A stretch of 64,000 nucleotides of DNA, taken from the NCBI GenBank assembly GCA_034420695.1, contig DAOULB010000010.1, positions 14,264 through 78,263 on the forward strand, in the 5' to 3' direction. This document shows positions 35,177-42,680 of the stretch, one piece after another. Under the pieces are notes generated by a model. The model had not been told where the DNA came from and ran no database searches. It saw nothing but the letters and a program-made list of their open reading frames with translations. The position numbers and the translations under genes were made by a program. The first letter of the stretch is position 1. Each line of letters opens with the position of its first letter. The DNA is from Io17-Chloro-G2 sp034420695 (GTDB lineage Bacteria > Chloroflexota > Dehalococcoidia > Lucifugimonadales > UBA3495).

Positions 35177-36121
35177 ATGCGCAGCAAAGTGACCGTGGTG
35201 GGAGCCGGCAACGTCGGGGCCACCACCGCCCTCAGAATCCACCAGTTGGGCTACGCCGACGTGGTGATGGTCGACGTGGTGGAAGACCTGCCCCAAGGCA
35301 AGGGGTTGGACATGCTGGAAGCGGGCCCCGTCGAGGGCTCCGATGCCGGTATCATCGGCAGCAACAGCTACGAGCAGTCCGCAGGCTCCGACTTGGTGGT
35401 AATTACCGCCGGCATCGCCCGCCGCCCCGGCATGAGCCGCGACGACCTGCTTCTCACCAACATGCGTATCACCTCGGCGGTGACCGAAGAGGTGGTCAAG
35501 CACTCCCCCAATTGCATAATCATCGCCGTCACCAATCCCCTAGACGCCATGGTCCAGAACGTCTACGAGACCAGCGGCTTCCCCCGCAACCGGGTTTTCG
35601 GCATGGCCGGCATCCTGGACACCGCCCGCTACCGCACCTTCATCGCCCAGGAACTCGACGTCTCGGTGGAAGACGTCCAAGCCTGCGTATTGGGCGGCCA
35701 CGGCGACGACATGGTCCCCTTGGTCCGCTACACCTCCGTGGGCGGTATCCCCATCACCGAGCTGATGGCTGAAGAAAAAATCGACCAGTTGGTGCAGCGC
35801 ACCCGCAACGGCGGCGGTGAGATCGTAGCCCTGCTGAAAGAGGGCAGCGCCTTCTACGCCCCTTCGGCCGCCATCACTCAGATGGTCGAAGCGGTTCTCC
35901 TCGACAAGAAGCGCATACTCCCCTGCTGCGCCTACTTGGAAGGCGAATTCGGCATCAACGGCCTCTGCGTTGGAGTGCCCGTGAAGCTGGGCGCCGGCGG
36001 CGTGGAAAAGGTCATGCAAATTGACCTCACCGCCGATGAGCAGGCCGCCTTACAAGGCTCCGCTGCCAGCGTCCAAGAACTGGTCAGCGTCATGCGAGAG
36101 GCCAAGGCCCAAGGAAACTGA
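35177..36121 (+). CDS. mdh: Malate dehydrogenase
   Basis: A 314-residue LDH/MDH-superfamily enzyme oxidising malate to oxaloacetate. The dinucleotide motif GAGNVGA lies near residue 9. The active-site loop GIARRPGMSRDDLL carries Arg where lactate dehydrogenases have Gln, which favours malate. GGHGDDMVPL holds the catalytic His. AAGGAG lies 10 bases before the ATG. Confidence 0.95.
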   Translation: MRSKVTVVGAGNVGATTALRIHQLGYADVVMVDVVEDLPQGKGLDMLEAGPVEGSDAGIIGSNSYEQSAGSDLVVITAGIARRPGMSRDDLLLTNMRITSAVTEEVVKHSPNCIIIAVTNPLDAMVQNVYETSGFPRNRVFGMAGILDTARYRTFIAQELDVSVEDVQACVLGGHGDDMVPLVRYTSVGGIPITELMAEEKIDQLVQRTRNGGGEIVALLKEGSAFYAPSAAITQMVEAVLLDKKRILPCCAYLEGEFGINGLCVGVPVKLGAGGVEKVMQIDLTADEQAALQGSAASVQELVSVMREAKAQGN

Positions 36122-36172
36122 CAGCGAGAAGAAGCTGACGGCAAAAGGAAACTGACAGGAAAAGGAAACTGA
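36111..36172 (+). repeat. Tandem repeats at the mdh stop codon
   Basis: AAGGAAACTGACAG occurs at 36111-36124, overlapping the mdh stop, and at 36145-36158. A shortened copy follows at 36162-36172. Confidence 0.55.
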
Positions 36173-36203
36173 AGGGGCAACTCCTAGAACCGGCGCCCTT
36201 TTT
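36172..36203 (+). terminator. Weak terminator after mdh
   Basis: AAGGG (36172-36176) can pair with CCCTT (36196-36200), followed by a T-run. The short stem and long loop make this a low-confidence call. Confidence 0.3.
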
Positions 36204-36275
36204 CTATTGACCTTGCCCCATGCCTCTGGCGTAAGCTTGTTACTAAGATTATGTCAAACGCCGGGAGGCTAAGCC

Positions 36276-37565
36276 ATGACCCAGCGCACTCCCCTGGAAA
36301 ACCAACTCCTGGAAAAGGCGGCTCAGTTCCTGCCGGGCGGCAGCCTTGGCAACATGTCCCTGCAAGCGGACCGGGGGTTCCTCATCAAGGAGGGCAAGGG
36401 CTCCCGGGTCTGGGATGTCAGCGGTAATGAGTACGTTGACTGGCTTATGGGTTCCGGCCCCATGCTTCTCGGCCACTCCCACCCGGTGGTGCTCGAGGCC
36501 GTAATCAAGGCCGTCGAGCAGGGCAGCACCTTCTTTGCCACCAACGACAAGGCCGTCCTCTTGGCCGAAGCCTTGGTGGAAGCCCTTCCCTGTGCCGAGC
36601 AGGTCCGCTTCACCACCAGCGGCACCGACGCCTGCTTCCAGGCAATGAGAATCTGCCGCGCCTTCACTGGGAAAGAAAAAATCCTTAAGTTCGAGGGCGG
36701 CTACCACGGCACCAGCGACTACGCTTTCATGAGCGTCTGGCCTGGTGTCACCGAGGAATTCCCCCAAGCCGTGCCCGGCAGCGGCGGCATCCCCAAGGCC
36801 ATCCAGGACCTGATGCTCATCGCCCCATTCAACGACCTGGAAACCACCGAGTCCATCCTCCAAGCCCACCATGAAGAGCTGGCTGCCGTCATCGTCGAGC
36901 CGCTGCAGCGGGTCCTCGCCCCCCAGCCCGGCTTCCTGCAGGGCTTGAGGCGTCTGACGAAGCAGCACAACATCCCCCTCATCTTCGACGAAATAGTCAC
37001 CGGCTTCCGGTTGGCTTACGGCGGAGCCCAGGAGTTCTACGGCGTCACCCCAGACCTTTGCACCGTAGGCAAGATAATGGGAGGAGGCCACCCCCTTGCT
37101 GCCGTTGCGGGCCGGGCCGACATCATGTCGGTCTACAACCGTGACGCCGTGGACGCCGACACCTACGTAAACCAGACCGGCACCCTGAACGGCAACCCCA
37201 TTGCCTGCGCCGCCGGCCTTGCCACCTTGGACGTGCTGCGGGAGCCCGGCACCTACGAAAAGATACGCTCCACCGGAAGCCGGGTGCGTCAAGCCTTGAT
37301 TGACGCCTGCAACGAAAACAGTCTGCCGGTCCAGATGTGCGGCGAAGACGCCATCTTCGACATCTACTTCAACGACAAACCGGTCCTCAATTACCGGGAC
37401 GCCCAGTCTGCTGACGGCGCAATGATGCGCAGCTTCAACGCCGGCCTGCTGGAAAACGGAATCCTTAAGGGCCCCCAGAAGTTCTACACCTCCGTCGCCC
37501 ATACCGAAGAAGACGTAGAACGCACCGTAGAAGCCTTCCAGAAAATAACGCCAACCCTCGGGTAA
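36276..37565 (+). CDS. Class III aminotransferase, glutamate-1-semialdehyde aminomutase-like
   Basis: A 429-residue PLP enzyme. FTTSGTDACFQAMRICRAFTG, IFDEIVTGFR (PLP-binding Asp) and the Schiff-base lysine in CTVGKIMGGGHPLAA place it in the GSAM/class III aminotransferase family. It lacks the exact HemL hallmark GGGLPVGAYGG, so it is probably not the haem-pathway enzyme. GGGAGG lies 7 bases before the ATG. The last 120 bases of this gene are duplicated at 38253-38369. Confidence 0.85.
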   Translation: MTQRTPLENQLLEKAAQFLPGGSLGNMSLQADRGFLIKEGKGSRVWDVSGNEYVDWLMGSGPMLLGHSHPVVLEAVIKAVEQGSTFFATNDKAVLLAEALVEALPCAEQVRFTTSGTDACFQAMRICRAFTGKEKILKFEGGYHGTSDYAFMSVWPGVTEEFPQAVPGSGGIPKAIQDLMLIAPFNDLETTESILQAHHEELAAVIVEPLQRVLAPQPGFLQGLRRLTKQHNIPLIFDEIVTGFRLAYGGAQEFYGVTPDLCTVGKIMGGGHPLAAVAGRADIMSVYNRDAVDADTYVNQTGTLNGNPIACAAGLATLDVLREPGTYEKIRSTGSRVRQALIDACNENSLPVQMCGEDAIFDIYFNDKPVLNYRDAQSADGAMMRSFNAGLLENGILKGPQKFYTSVAHTEEDVERTVEAFQKITPTLG

Positions 37566-38252
37566 ATGGGAGACCAAGGTATGGCTACCGGGAAAGCGGC
37601 GCCCCCAAAGCGTCGGCTCAAAAAACTATTCACCGCGGAGGAACTGTTGTCCCTCCCGGTGAATGGACGGCGCTTGGAGTTAGTAAGGGGGAAGTTGTAT
37701 GAGATGGCGCCTTCCGGCGGAATACATGGCAGCGTAGCCTTCAATATCTGTTTACGCTTGGGTTCCCACGTGGAATCCTCCGAACTCGGACGTGTTTTCA
37801 TCGCTGAAGCTGGGTACATCCTGCGCCGCGATCCAGACACCGTGCGAGTGCCGGACGTGTCCTTCGTGGCCAGAGGCCGTTTGCCGGAAGAAGAACCCCC
37901 CGAAGGTTTCTTGGAGCTGGCCCCAGACCTGGTCGTGGAAGTGGTATCTCCCACAGACAGGCGCCGGGAAGTAGACCAGAAAGTCGTGGAATGGCTGAAC
38001 GCGGGAACCCGCCTCGTCTGGGTAATCCACCCCACCCGCCGCACCGTCACCGTCCACCGCCCCCCGGACACCACCGAAGAACTAACCGAAACAGCCACCC
38101 TCAACGGCGCAGACGTAATCCCAGGCTTCTCCTGCCGGGTCGGAGACCTGTTTGCCTAGCGCCCCGCCCTTCTTAAGGCGGCCTCTACCATGACGCCAAG
38201 AACCCGTTGGACCCGCCAGCAATTTATGCTAGCCTTTGTTTGTACTGCTGGA
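37446..38252 (+). repeat. Tandem duplication, copy 1 (about 807 bp)
   Basis: This segment covers the last 40 codons of the aminotransferase, a Uma2 gene, and the first 21 codons or so of an HNH gene. It is repeated directly downstream (38253-39056) with an offset of 804-807 bases. The junction shows the microhomology CTGCTGGA. Confidence 0.85.
37581..38159 (+). CDS. Uma2-family (DUF820) endonuclease, copy 1
   Basis: A 192-residue PD-(D/E)XK-fold Uma2 protein. FTAEELLSLP starts the conserved region, VRVPDVSFV and LVVEVVSPTD supply the acidic active-site residues, and RLVWVIHP follows. The ATG at 37581 is preferred over 37566: it has GGGAG 8 bases upstream and aligns exactly with the start of the paralogue at 38385, also 192 residues. 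Function is unknown; the family is often expanded in cyanobacteria and Chloroflexota and linked to mobile DNA. Confidence 0.85.
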   Translation: MATGKAAPPKRRLKKLFTAEELLSLPVNGRRLELVRGKLYEMAPSGGIHGSVAFNICLRLGSHVESSELGRVFIAEAGYILRRDPDTVRVPDVSFVARGRLPEEEPPEGFLELAPDLVVEVVSPTDRRREVDQKVVEWLNAGTRLVWVIHPTRRTVTVHRPPDTTEELTETATLNGADVIPGFSCRVGDLFA

Positions 38253-38369
38253 CTGCTGGAAAACGGAATCCTTAAGGGCCCCCAGAAGTTCTACACCTCC
38301 GTCGCCCACACCGGAGAGGACGTAGAACGCACCGTACAAGCCTTCCAGAAAATAGCGCCAACCCTCTAA
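38190..38369 (+). pseudogene. Chimeric 59-codon frame made by the duplication junction
   Basis: The frame begins with the N-terminus of the HNH protein (MTPRTRWTRQQ, then a diverged stretch to about codon 21). It passes without a frame break into the C-terminus of the aminotransferase (LLENGILKGPQKFYTSVAH to QKIAPTL, stop at 38367-38369). Both parents have full copies nearby. It is most simply a by-product of tandem duplication, but it is open, has an ATG, and could be translated. Confidence 0.7.
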
Positions 38370-39056
38370 CGGGGAAGAGAAGACATGGTTGTCTCTAAGA
38401 AGGCGCCATCCAAACGCAAGGCCAAGACCCAGTTCACCGCCGAGGAACTCTTGTGTCTTCCGGCCACCGGGTGCCGCCTTGAACTAGTGAAGGGGAACCT
38501 CTACGAAATGGCTCCAGCGGGATGGAGACACGGCCGTGTTGCCATGAAAATCGGGAGGCTCCTGGATGCATATGTTGAGACGGCCAGACTTGGCTACGTC
38601 TCGGCCGCCGAAACCGGCTTTATCCTCCAACGCAACCCCGACACAGTGCGCGCCCCCGACACCGCCTTCGTCTCCCGTGACCGTCTCTCCGAAGAAGAAA
38701 CCCCCGACGGCTACTTGGAGATAGCTCCAGACCTGGCCGTAGAAGTCGTCTCCCCCAGCGACCGCCCCCGGGAAATCCACGACAAAGTAGCCGACTGGCT
38801 CAACGCCGGCACACGCATGGTCTGGGTTATCCGCCCCGCCCAGCGCACCGTCACCGTCCACCGCCCCCCGGACCTCGTCGAAGAACTGACCGAAACAGCC
38901 ATCCTCAACGGCGCAGACGTAATCCCAGGCTTCTCTTGCCTGGTTGGAGACCTGTTTGCCTAGTGCCCCGCCCTTCTTAAGGCGGCCTCTACCATGACGC
39001 CAAGAACCCGTTGGACCCGCCAGCAATTGCTGGTAGCCTTTGGTTTATACTGCCGG
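38253..39056 (+). repeat. Tandem duplication, copy 2
   Basis: Second copy of the unit at 37446-38252. It starts inside the aminotransferase coding sequence, carries the second Uma2 gene and ends about 63 bases into the intact HNH gene. The coding part is substantially diverged, while the flanking aminotransferase tail and HNH start are nearly identical. Confidence 0.85.
38385..38963 (+). CDS. Uma2-family (DUF820) endonuclease, copy 2
   Basis: A tandem paralogue of the gene at 37581, same length (192 residues), with the same core motifs: FTAEELLCLP, DTVRAPDTAFV, LAVEVVSPSD and IPGFSCLVGDLFA at the C-terminus. The first half differs more than the second, so the copies are not a recent identical duplication or have experienced partial gene conversion. 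An HNH endonuclease gene starts 30 bases after its stop. Confidence 0.85.
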   Translation: MVVSKKAPSKRKAKTQFTAEELLCLPATGCRLELVKGNLYEMAPAGWRHGRVAMKIGRLLDAYVETARLGYVSAAETGFILQRNPDTVRAPDTAFVSRDRLSEEETPDGYLEIAPDLAVEVVSPSDRPREIHDKVADWLNAGTRMVWVIRPAQRTVTVHRPPDLVEELTETAILNGADVIPGFSCLVGDLFA

Positions 39057-39761
39057 ATTCCATTCGGCAGACTACATCAAGGTAATCCAGACATCATCCG
39101 CTGTGCGGAAGCAATAAGTAGGTCTCCATCGGCCTTGGCGATGAAATTGAGCAACATCGCCGGCATTGACCCCGCAATAACCTCAACTGGCCGAATTGGA
39201 TTGCCCAACGCTTCCGAAGCAGATAGGAATATGTGGGACGAGATGCACGTCGACTGGGATAGGTTCGTTGCGGAGTCCCATAAAGCTCTGGACGATTTCG
39301 GCCTTGCTCCGGAACTCGAACAAGGCCAGGAGGCAATCAACCCTGACTTGTCGCTCCGCGGAGGCGAGGACCTCATGGTTCAAACTACCATGCGACGAGG
39401 CCAAGACTTTTTCCGGTCCGCGGTCCTGAGCGCCTACGACTATCGATGTTGCATAACGGGGCTATCTATCCCAACACTACTGTTCGCAAGCCATATCATC
39501 CCTTGGACTCACAATGTGGCTACTCGCCTCAATCCCAGGAATGGCCTGCTTCTTTCTGCCCTGCATGACCGTGCTTTCGATAGAGGATTGATTGCTCTCG
39601 ACGACGATTTAACCTTGCTCGTGTCTCAGGCCATCGCGGATGACGCCTTCTTCTCGACTGCCGTTGCTAGCGACAAGGGTAAGCCGATTCGTCGCCCGGA
39701 AAAGTTCCCCCCCGATCCCAGCTTCCTGGCTTACCATCGGGAGCACATCTTCCAAAAATAG
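38994..39761 (+). CDS. HNH endonuclease
   Basis: A 255-residue protein whose C-terminal half is an HNH nuclease of the HNH_2 type. YDYRCCITGLSIPTLLFASHIIPW carries the first His region (residues about 143-165), followed by NPRNGLLLSALHDRAFDRGLI. The N-terminal 120 residues form a DNA-binding or specificity-like region (MKLSNIAGIDP). Proteins of this type occur as solitary restriction-like enzymes. No methyltransferase is adjacent. Its first 63 bases are duplicated upstream at 38190. Confidence 0.85.
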   Translation: MTPRTRWTRQQLLVAFGLYCRIPFGRLHQGNPDIIRCAEAISRSPSALAMKLSNIAGIDPAITSTGRIGLPNASEADRNMWDEMHVDWDRFVAESHKALDDFGLAPELEQGQEAINPDLSLRGGEDLMVQTTMRRGQDFFRSAVLSAYDYRCCITGLSIPTLLFASHIIPWTHNVATRLNPRNGLLLSALHDRAFDRGLIALDDDLTLLVSQAIADDAFFSTAVASDKGKPIRRPEKFPPDPSFLAYHREHIFQK

Positions 39762-39784
39762 TCTGCGGCCTTAGCCCCAGCGCC

Positions 39785-40669
39785 CTACTCCCACGGCCTG
39801 CTCCCATCCGTCCACAGGTCTGAGCTCGTCGTACCGCTGATGGCGTGGACTCTGTCCACAATGGCCGCCAAGGCATTGTTTACCGCTTCATGCAGTTCCA
39901 ACCGCTCATCCGGGGTCATGTTGTAGGAAGTCCTGCCATAGCGGTACGTTACGGCGTAATTGGAAAGCCAGTCCATATCTTCGCCGGGGCTGTCAGGGTC
40001 CTCGTAGCGTACCCGGTCGAACAAGCTATTCACTAACTTCCGCAGTTCCTCCATCACCGGGGCCGACCAGTCTTCCATGCCCTGAATGTCGTTCCAGAGT
40101 CCTGTCAATTCATGGCTGAACGTCCGGGGGTCATTGTGGGCGGATAGCCAGCCCTTCAGGGCATTTTCCACCGCCTGCTGAGCGCTAAAGCCCAGCATTC
40201 TCTGGTTCCAATGGTTCTCGGCAACCATCTGGTTGAATTGGTAAAGGTACTCTTCTGTGTTCTCCAAGCGTTGTCTTGTTTCCGGCCAATGGTCAGGATA
40301 GTAGTCTTGGTAGCCCGGAGCACCGTCCAAGTCTTCTCCATTCATCGCCACTCCGTACCGGGCGGCTTGACCCGCTATGTGCTGGTTGGCCCTTCGGCAA
40401 CGGCCGAACTCCTTCCTAGTCATGCTGAAGACGTCGACAGCCAGTCTTGGCTGGTTTGCTTTCAGGTAGGCGTATGCGGTCTTCCGAGCCCTTATTTCGG
40501 CCCAAACCCGGTCTTCGTCGTCAGCTATTATCAGCAGGTCAACGTCCGAGTCTTCCCGGTGCCTGTTTCGCGCTCTGGAACCGAAAAGAACAACTGTCAC
40601 CGGCGCCACCGCTTCCTGGACGGCGCGGGCAACGTTCAACGCGTGCGGGTCCGGATCTTCCAGTCGCAT
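39785..40669 (-). CDS. Nucleotidyltransferase-HEPN fusion protein
   Basis: A 294-residue protein. The N-terminus is a minimal nucleotidyltransferase with GSRARNRHREDSDVDLL (residues about 31-47), the G-S and paired Asp motif. A CRRANQHIAGQAARYG linker leads to a C-terminal HEPN-like helical domain (FSAQQAVENALKGWLSAH). Such proteins resemble both antitoxin-type MNT/HEPN modules and kanamycin nucleotidyltransferases. The RNase motif R-x4-6-H was not seen in the HEPN part. It lies 108 bases after the sdh genes on the same strand. Confidence 0.78.
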   Translation of the reverse strand: MRLEDPDPHALNVARAVQEAVAPVTVVLFGSRARNRHREDSDVDLLIIADDEDRVWAEIRARKTAYAYLKANQPRLAVDVFSMTRKEFGRCRRANQHIAGQAARYGVAMNGEDLDGAPGYQDYYPDHWPETRQRLENTEEYLYQFNQMVAENHWNQRMLGFSAQQAVENALKGWLSAHNDPRTFSHELTGLWNDIQGMEDWSAPVMEELRKLVNSLFDRVRYEDPDSPGEDMDWLSNYAVTYRYGRTSYNMTPDERLELHEAVNNALAAIVDRVHAISGTTSSDLWTDGSRPWE

Positions 40670-40777
40670 CTCTCTTAATAGGCGGTATAGCCCACATCCC
40701 AGTAGAAATGGGCCGGTGACCCGGTAAACAGTGTACTAGAGGTGGAGTGGTAAACGGCGCCGGCTATGCCCCGCCCT

Positions 40778-41662
40778 TCACACCGCTGCGCCCAGCTTTG
40801 TCATCAACGGGCGGGTGTTCACGATGTGGCGCTGCAAGCCCAAGTCCCTTGCGGGGATGCCCATCGCCAGTCCCACCAGTTGCGGCATGTGGATTATCGG
40901 CATGTCTATGGGCCGCCGCGCCTGCTTGGCAGCCTTGGGTTGGAAGCCGTCAAGGTTCAAGTGGCACAGCGGGCACGGCGTGACCATCGCGTCCGCGCCC
41001 AAGTCCCTCACTTCCGATGTGTGCTTCGCCACCATGGCCACGGAGTTGTTCTCGTTGATTGTCAGTATCGGGAAGCCACAGCAACGGGTCTTGCCCGCAA
41101 AGTCCACCAAGGTCGCCCCCAAGGCCGTTATCAGCCGCTCCAGCGAGTCCTGGCGTTCCGGGTTCTCCTCGATATCCAAGGCGTCTGGAGGCCTGACCAA
41201 GTAGCAGCCGTAGAACGGGGCCACCCTCGCGCCGGCCAAGGGACGCGTCACCTGCTCCAGCAGCTTGTCCAGCCCATAGTCCTCTATCATCACCCACAGC
41301 AGGTGCTTGGGCTGGGCGGTGCCTTTGTACTCCAGTCCCTCCTCCGCCAAGTAGGAGTTGATCCTGGCCAAGTATTCCCCGTCGCTCTTCATGCGCAGGT
41401 TGGCCTGCCCCATAACCCCCTGGCAGGTGCTGCAGATGGTCAATATGGGCAGTCCCAGTTCCTCCGCCAATGCAAACGTGCGGGCGTTCAGGGTGTCCCC
41501 CAAAAACCGGTTCTTCTCCTGTAGCACCCCTGCGCCGGTGCAGGAAGCCCGCGGCATCTCCTGCAGTTCGATTCCCAGCCTCTGGCAAATCAGGGTCGTG
41601 GCCTGGTAGAGCTCAGGGCATCCACCCCGGGACACGCACCCTGGGAAAAAGGCGTATTTCAA
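40778..41662 (-). CDS. HdrB-like subunit of succinate dehydrogenase/fumarate reductase (SdhE type)
   Basis: A 294-residue protein with two CCG-type cysteine motifs. The N-terminal one (PGC plus ASCTGAG and CSTCQG) lacks one canonical cysteine. The C-terminal one (TRCCGFP plus CPLCHLNLD) is complete. CCG domains bind the [4Fe-4S] clusters of heterodisulfide reductase HdrB and of the third subunit of the SdhABE/MfrABE family. It follows sdhB by 41 bases and replaces the usual haem-containing membrane anchors. Membrane attachment would be through amphipathic helices. Electrons would pass to a quinone. Confidence 0.85.
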   Translation of the reverse strand: MKYAFFPGCVSRGGCPELYQATTLICQRLGIELQEMPRASCTGAGVLQEKNRFLGDTLNARTFALAEELGLPILTICSTCQGVMGQANLRMKSDGEYLARINSYLAEEGLEYKGTAQPKHLLWVMIEDYGLDKLLEQVTRPLAGARVAPFYGCYLVRPPDALDIEENPERQDSLERLITALGATLVDFAGKTRCCGFPILTINENNSVAMVAKHTSEVRDLGADAMVTPCPLCHLNLDGFQPKAAKQARRPIDMPIIHMPQLVGLAMGIPARDLGLQRHIVNTRPLMTKLGAAV

Positions 41663-41703
41663 CCTCGACCTCCGGGAACAGACAGTTTAGATGTGGGGAC
41701 GGG

Positions 41704-42678
41704 CTACTCTTTCTCCGACTCTTCCACTTTGCGATACAAGCGCCGGAATTCCTCTACCCCTTCGATGTTCTTGTGGCCGGTCAGCGGCGGCATCTTGCCG
41801 TGGGTCATCGCCCGGAGACCCACCGGCAGGTAGTTCAGCATAGCCGGCACGTTGGTCATGCCCACGGTCTTGATCGGCAGACGCAATTCGTCCAAGCTGC
41901 CCGAATCCGAAACCAACTCTCCGAAGGCCTCGGCGTGACGTGCGCCATTCGAATTTGTCAGCCCCTCGGATATAGCCTGGTCCCTCAAGGCCATTATCCG
42001 GTCCATCGGGGCAACTCCCTTGGGGCATGCCACCACGCACTCGTAGCAGCGGGTGCAGTCCCACATCCCCGATGGCTCAGTCAGCGCCTCCAGCCGTTCC
42101 TTGGAAACCCCTTCGGCGTCCCCGTCTCGTGGGTCGGCGGTGAACCGGTACGCCTTGGCCAAGGCCGCCGGCCCTAAGAACGACGGGTCCACCTCCAAGA
42201 CGGTGCAGTCTGACACGCAGCCGCCGCACATGATGCAGGAAGTAACCCCCGACAGGTGCAGCATCGACTCGTTTGAAGCAATGTACTCCGCTTCCGGCTC
42301 CGGGCCCTCGGGCTGCAGGTACGGCTCCACCGCCCGTATCTTCTCCCAGAACAGGTCGAAGTTGACCACCAAGTCCCGGATCACCGGCATCACCCCCGCC
42401 GGCTCCACCGTGACCACATTGCCCTCTTGAAGCACCGTGGCCGCTTGGGTCTTGCAGGCCAGCGCCGCGTGTCCGTTGATCCGCATCGCGCAGGAGCCGC
42501 AGATGGAACTGCGGCAGGAGCAGCGCAGGCTCAACGTGCCGTCGATTTCTTCCCGTATCTTGATCAGGGCGTCCAAGACGGTGGCATTGTCTTCGATGGA
42601 AACTTCAAACTTCTGCCAGTAGGAGGCCGGCCTTTCTGCCTCGGGATCAAACCGCCTGATGTTCAGGGTCACGTCCAT
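41704..42678 (-). CDS. sdhB: Succinate dehydrogenase/fumarate reductase iron-sulfur subunit
   Basis: A 324-residue Fe-S subunit. The [2Fe-2S] cluster ligands lie in SCRSSICGSC and Cys75. The other clusters use CIMCGGCVSDC and CTRCYECVVACPKG. It is about 80 residues longer than typical SdhB, with a C-terminal extension after the second cluster motif. The ATG at 42678 starts 2 bases after the sdhA stop, with AAGGAAA upstream. An in-frame extension to 42708 overlaps sdhA and is not needed. Confidence 0.92.
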   Translation of the reverse strand: MDVTLNIRRFDPEAERPASYWQKFEVSIEDNATVLDALIKIREEIDGTLSLRCSCRSSICGSCAMRINGHAALACKTQAATVLQEGNVVTVEPAGVMPVIRDLVVNFDLFWEKIRAVEPYLQPEGPEPEAEYIASNESMLHLSGVTSCIMCGGCVSDCTVLEVDPSFLGPAALAKAYRFTADPRDGDAEGVSKERLEALTEPSGMWDCTRCYECVVACPKGVAPMDRIMALRDQAISEGLTNSNGARHAEAFGELVSDSGSLDELRLPIKTVGMTNVPAMLNYLPVGLRAMTHGKMPPLTGHKNIEGVEEFRRLYRKVEESEKE

Positions 42679-42680
42679 AG

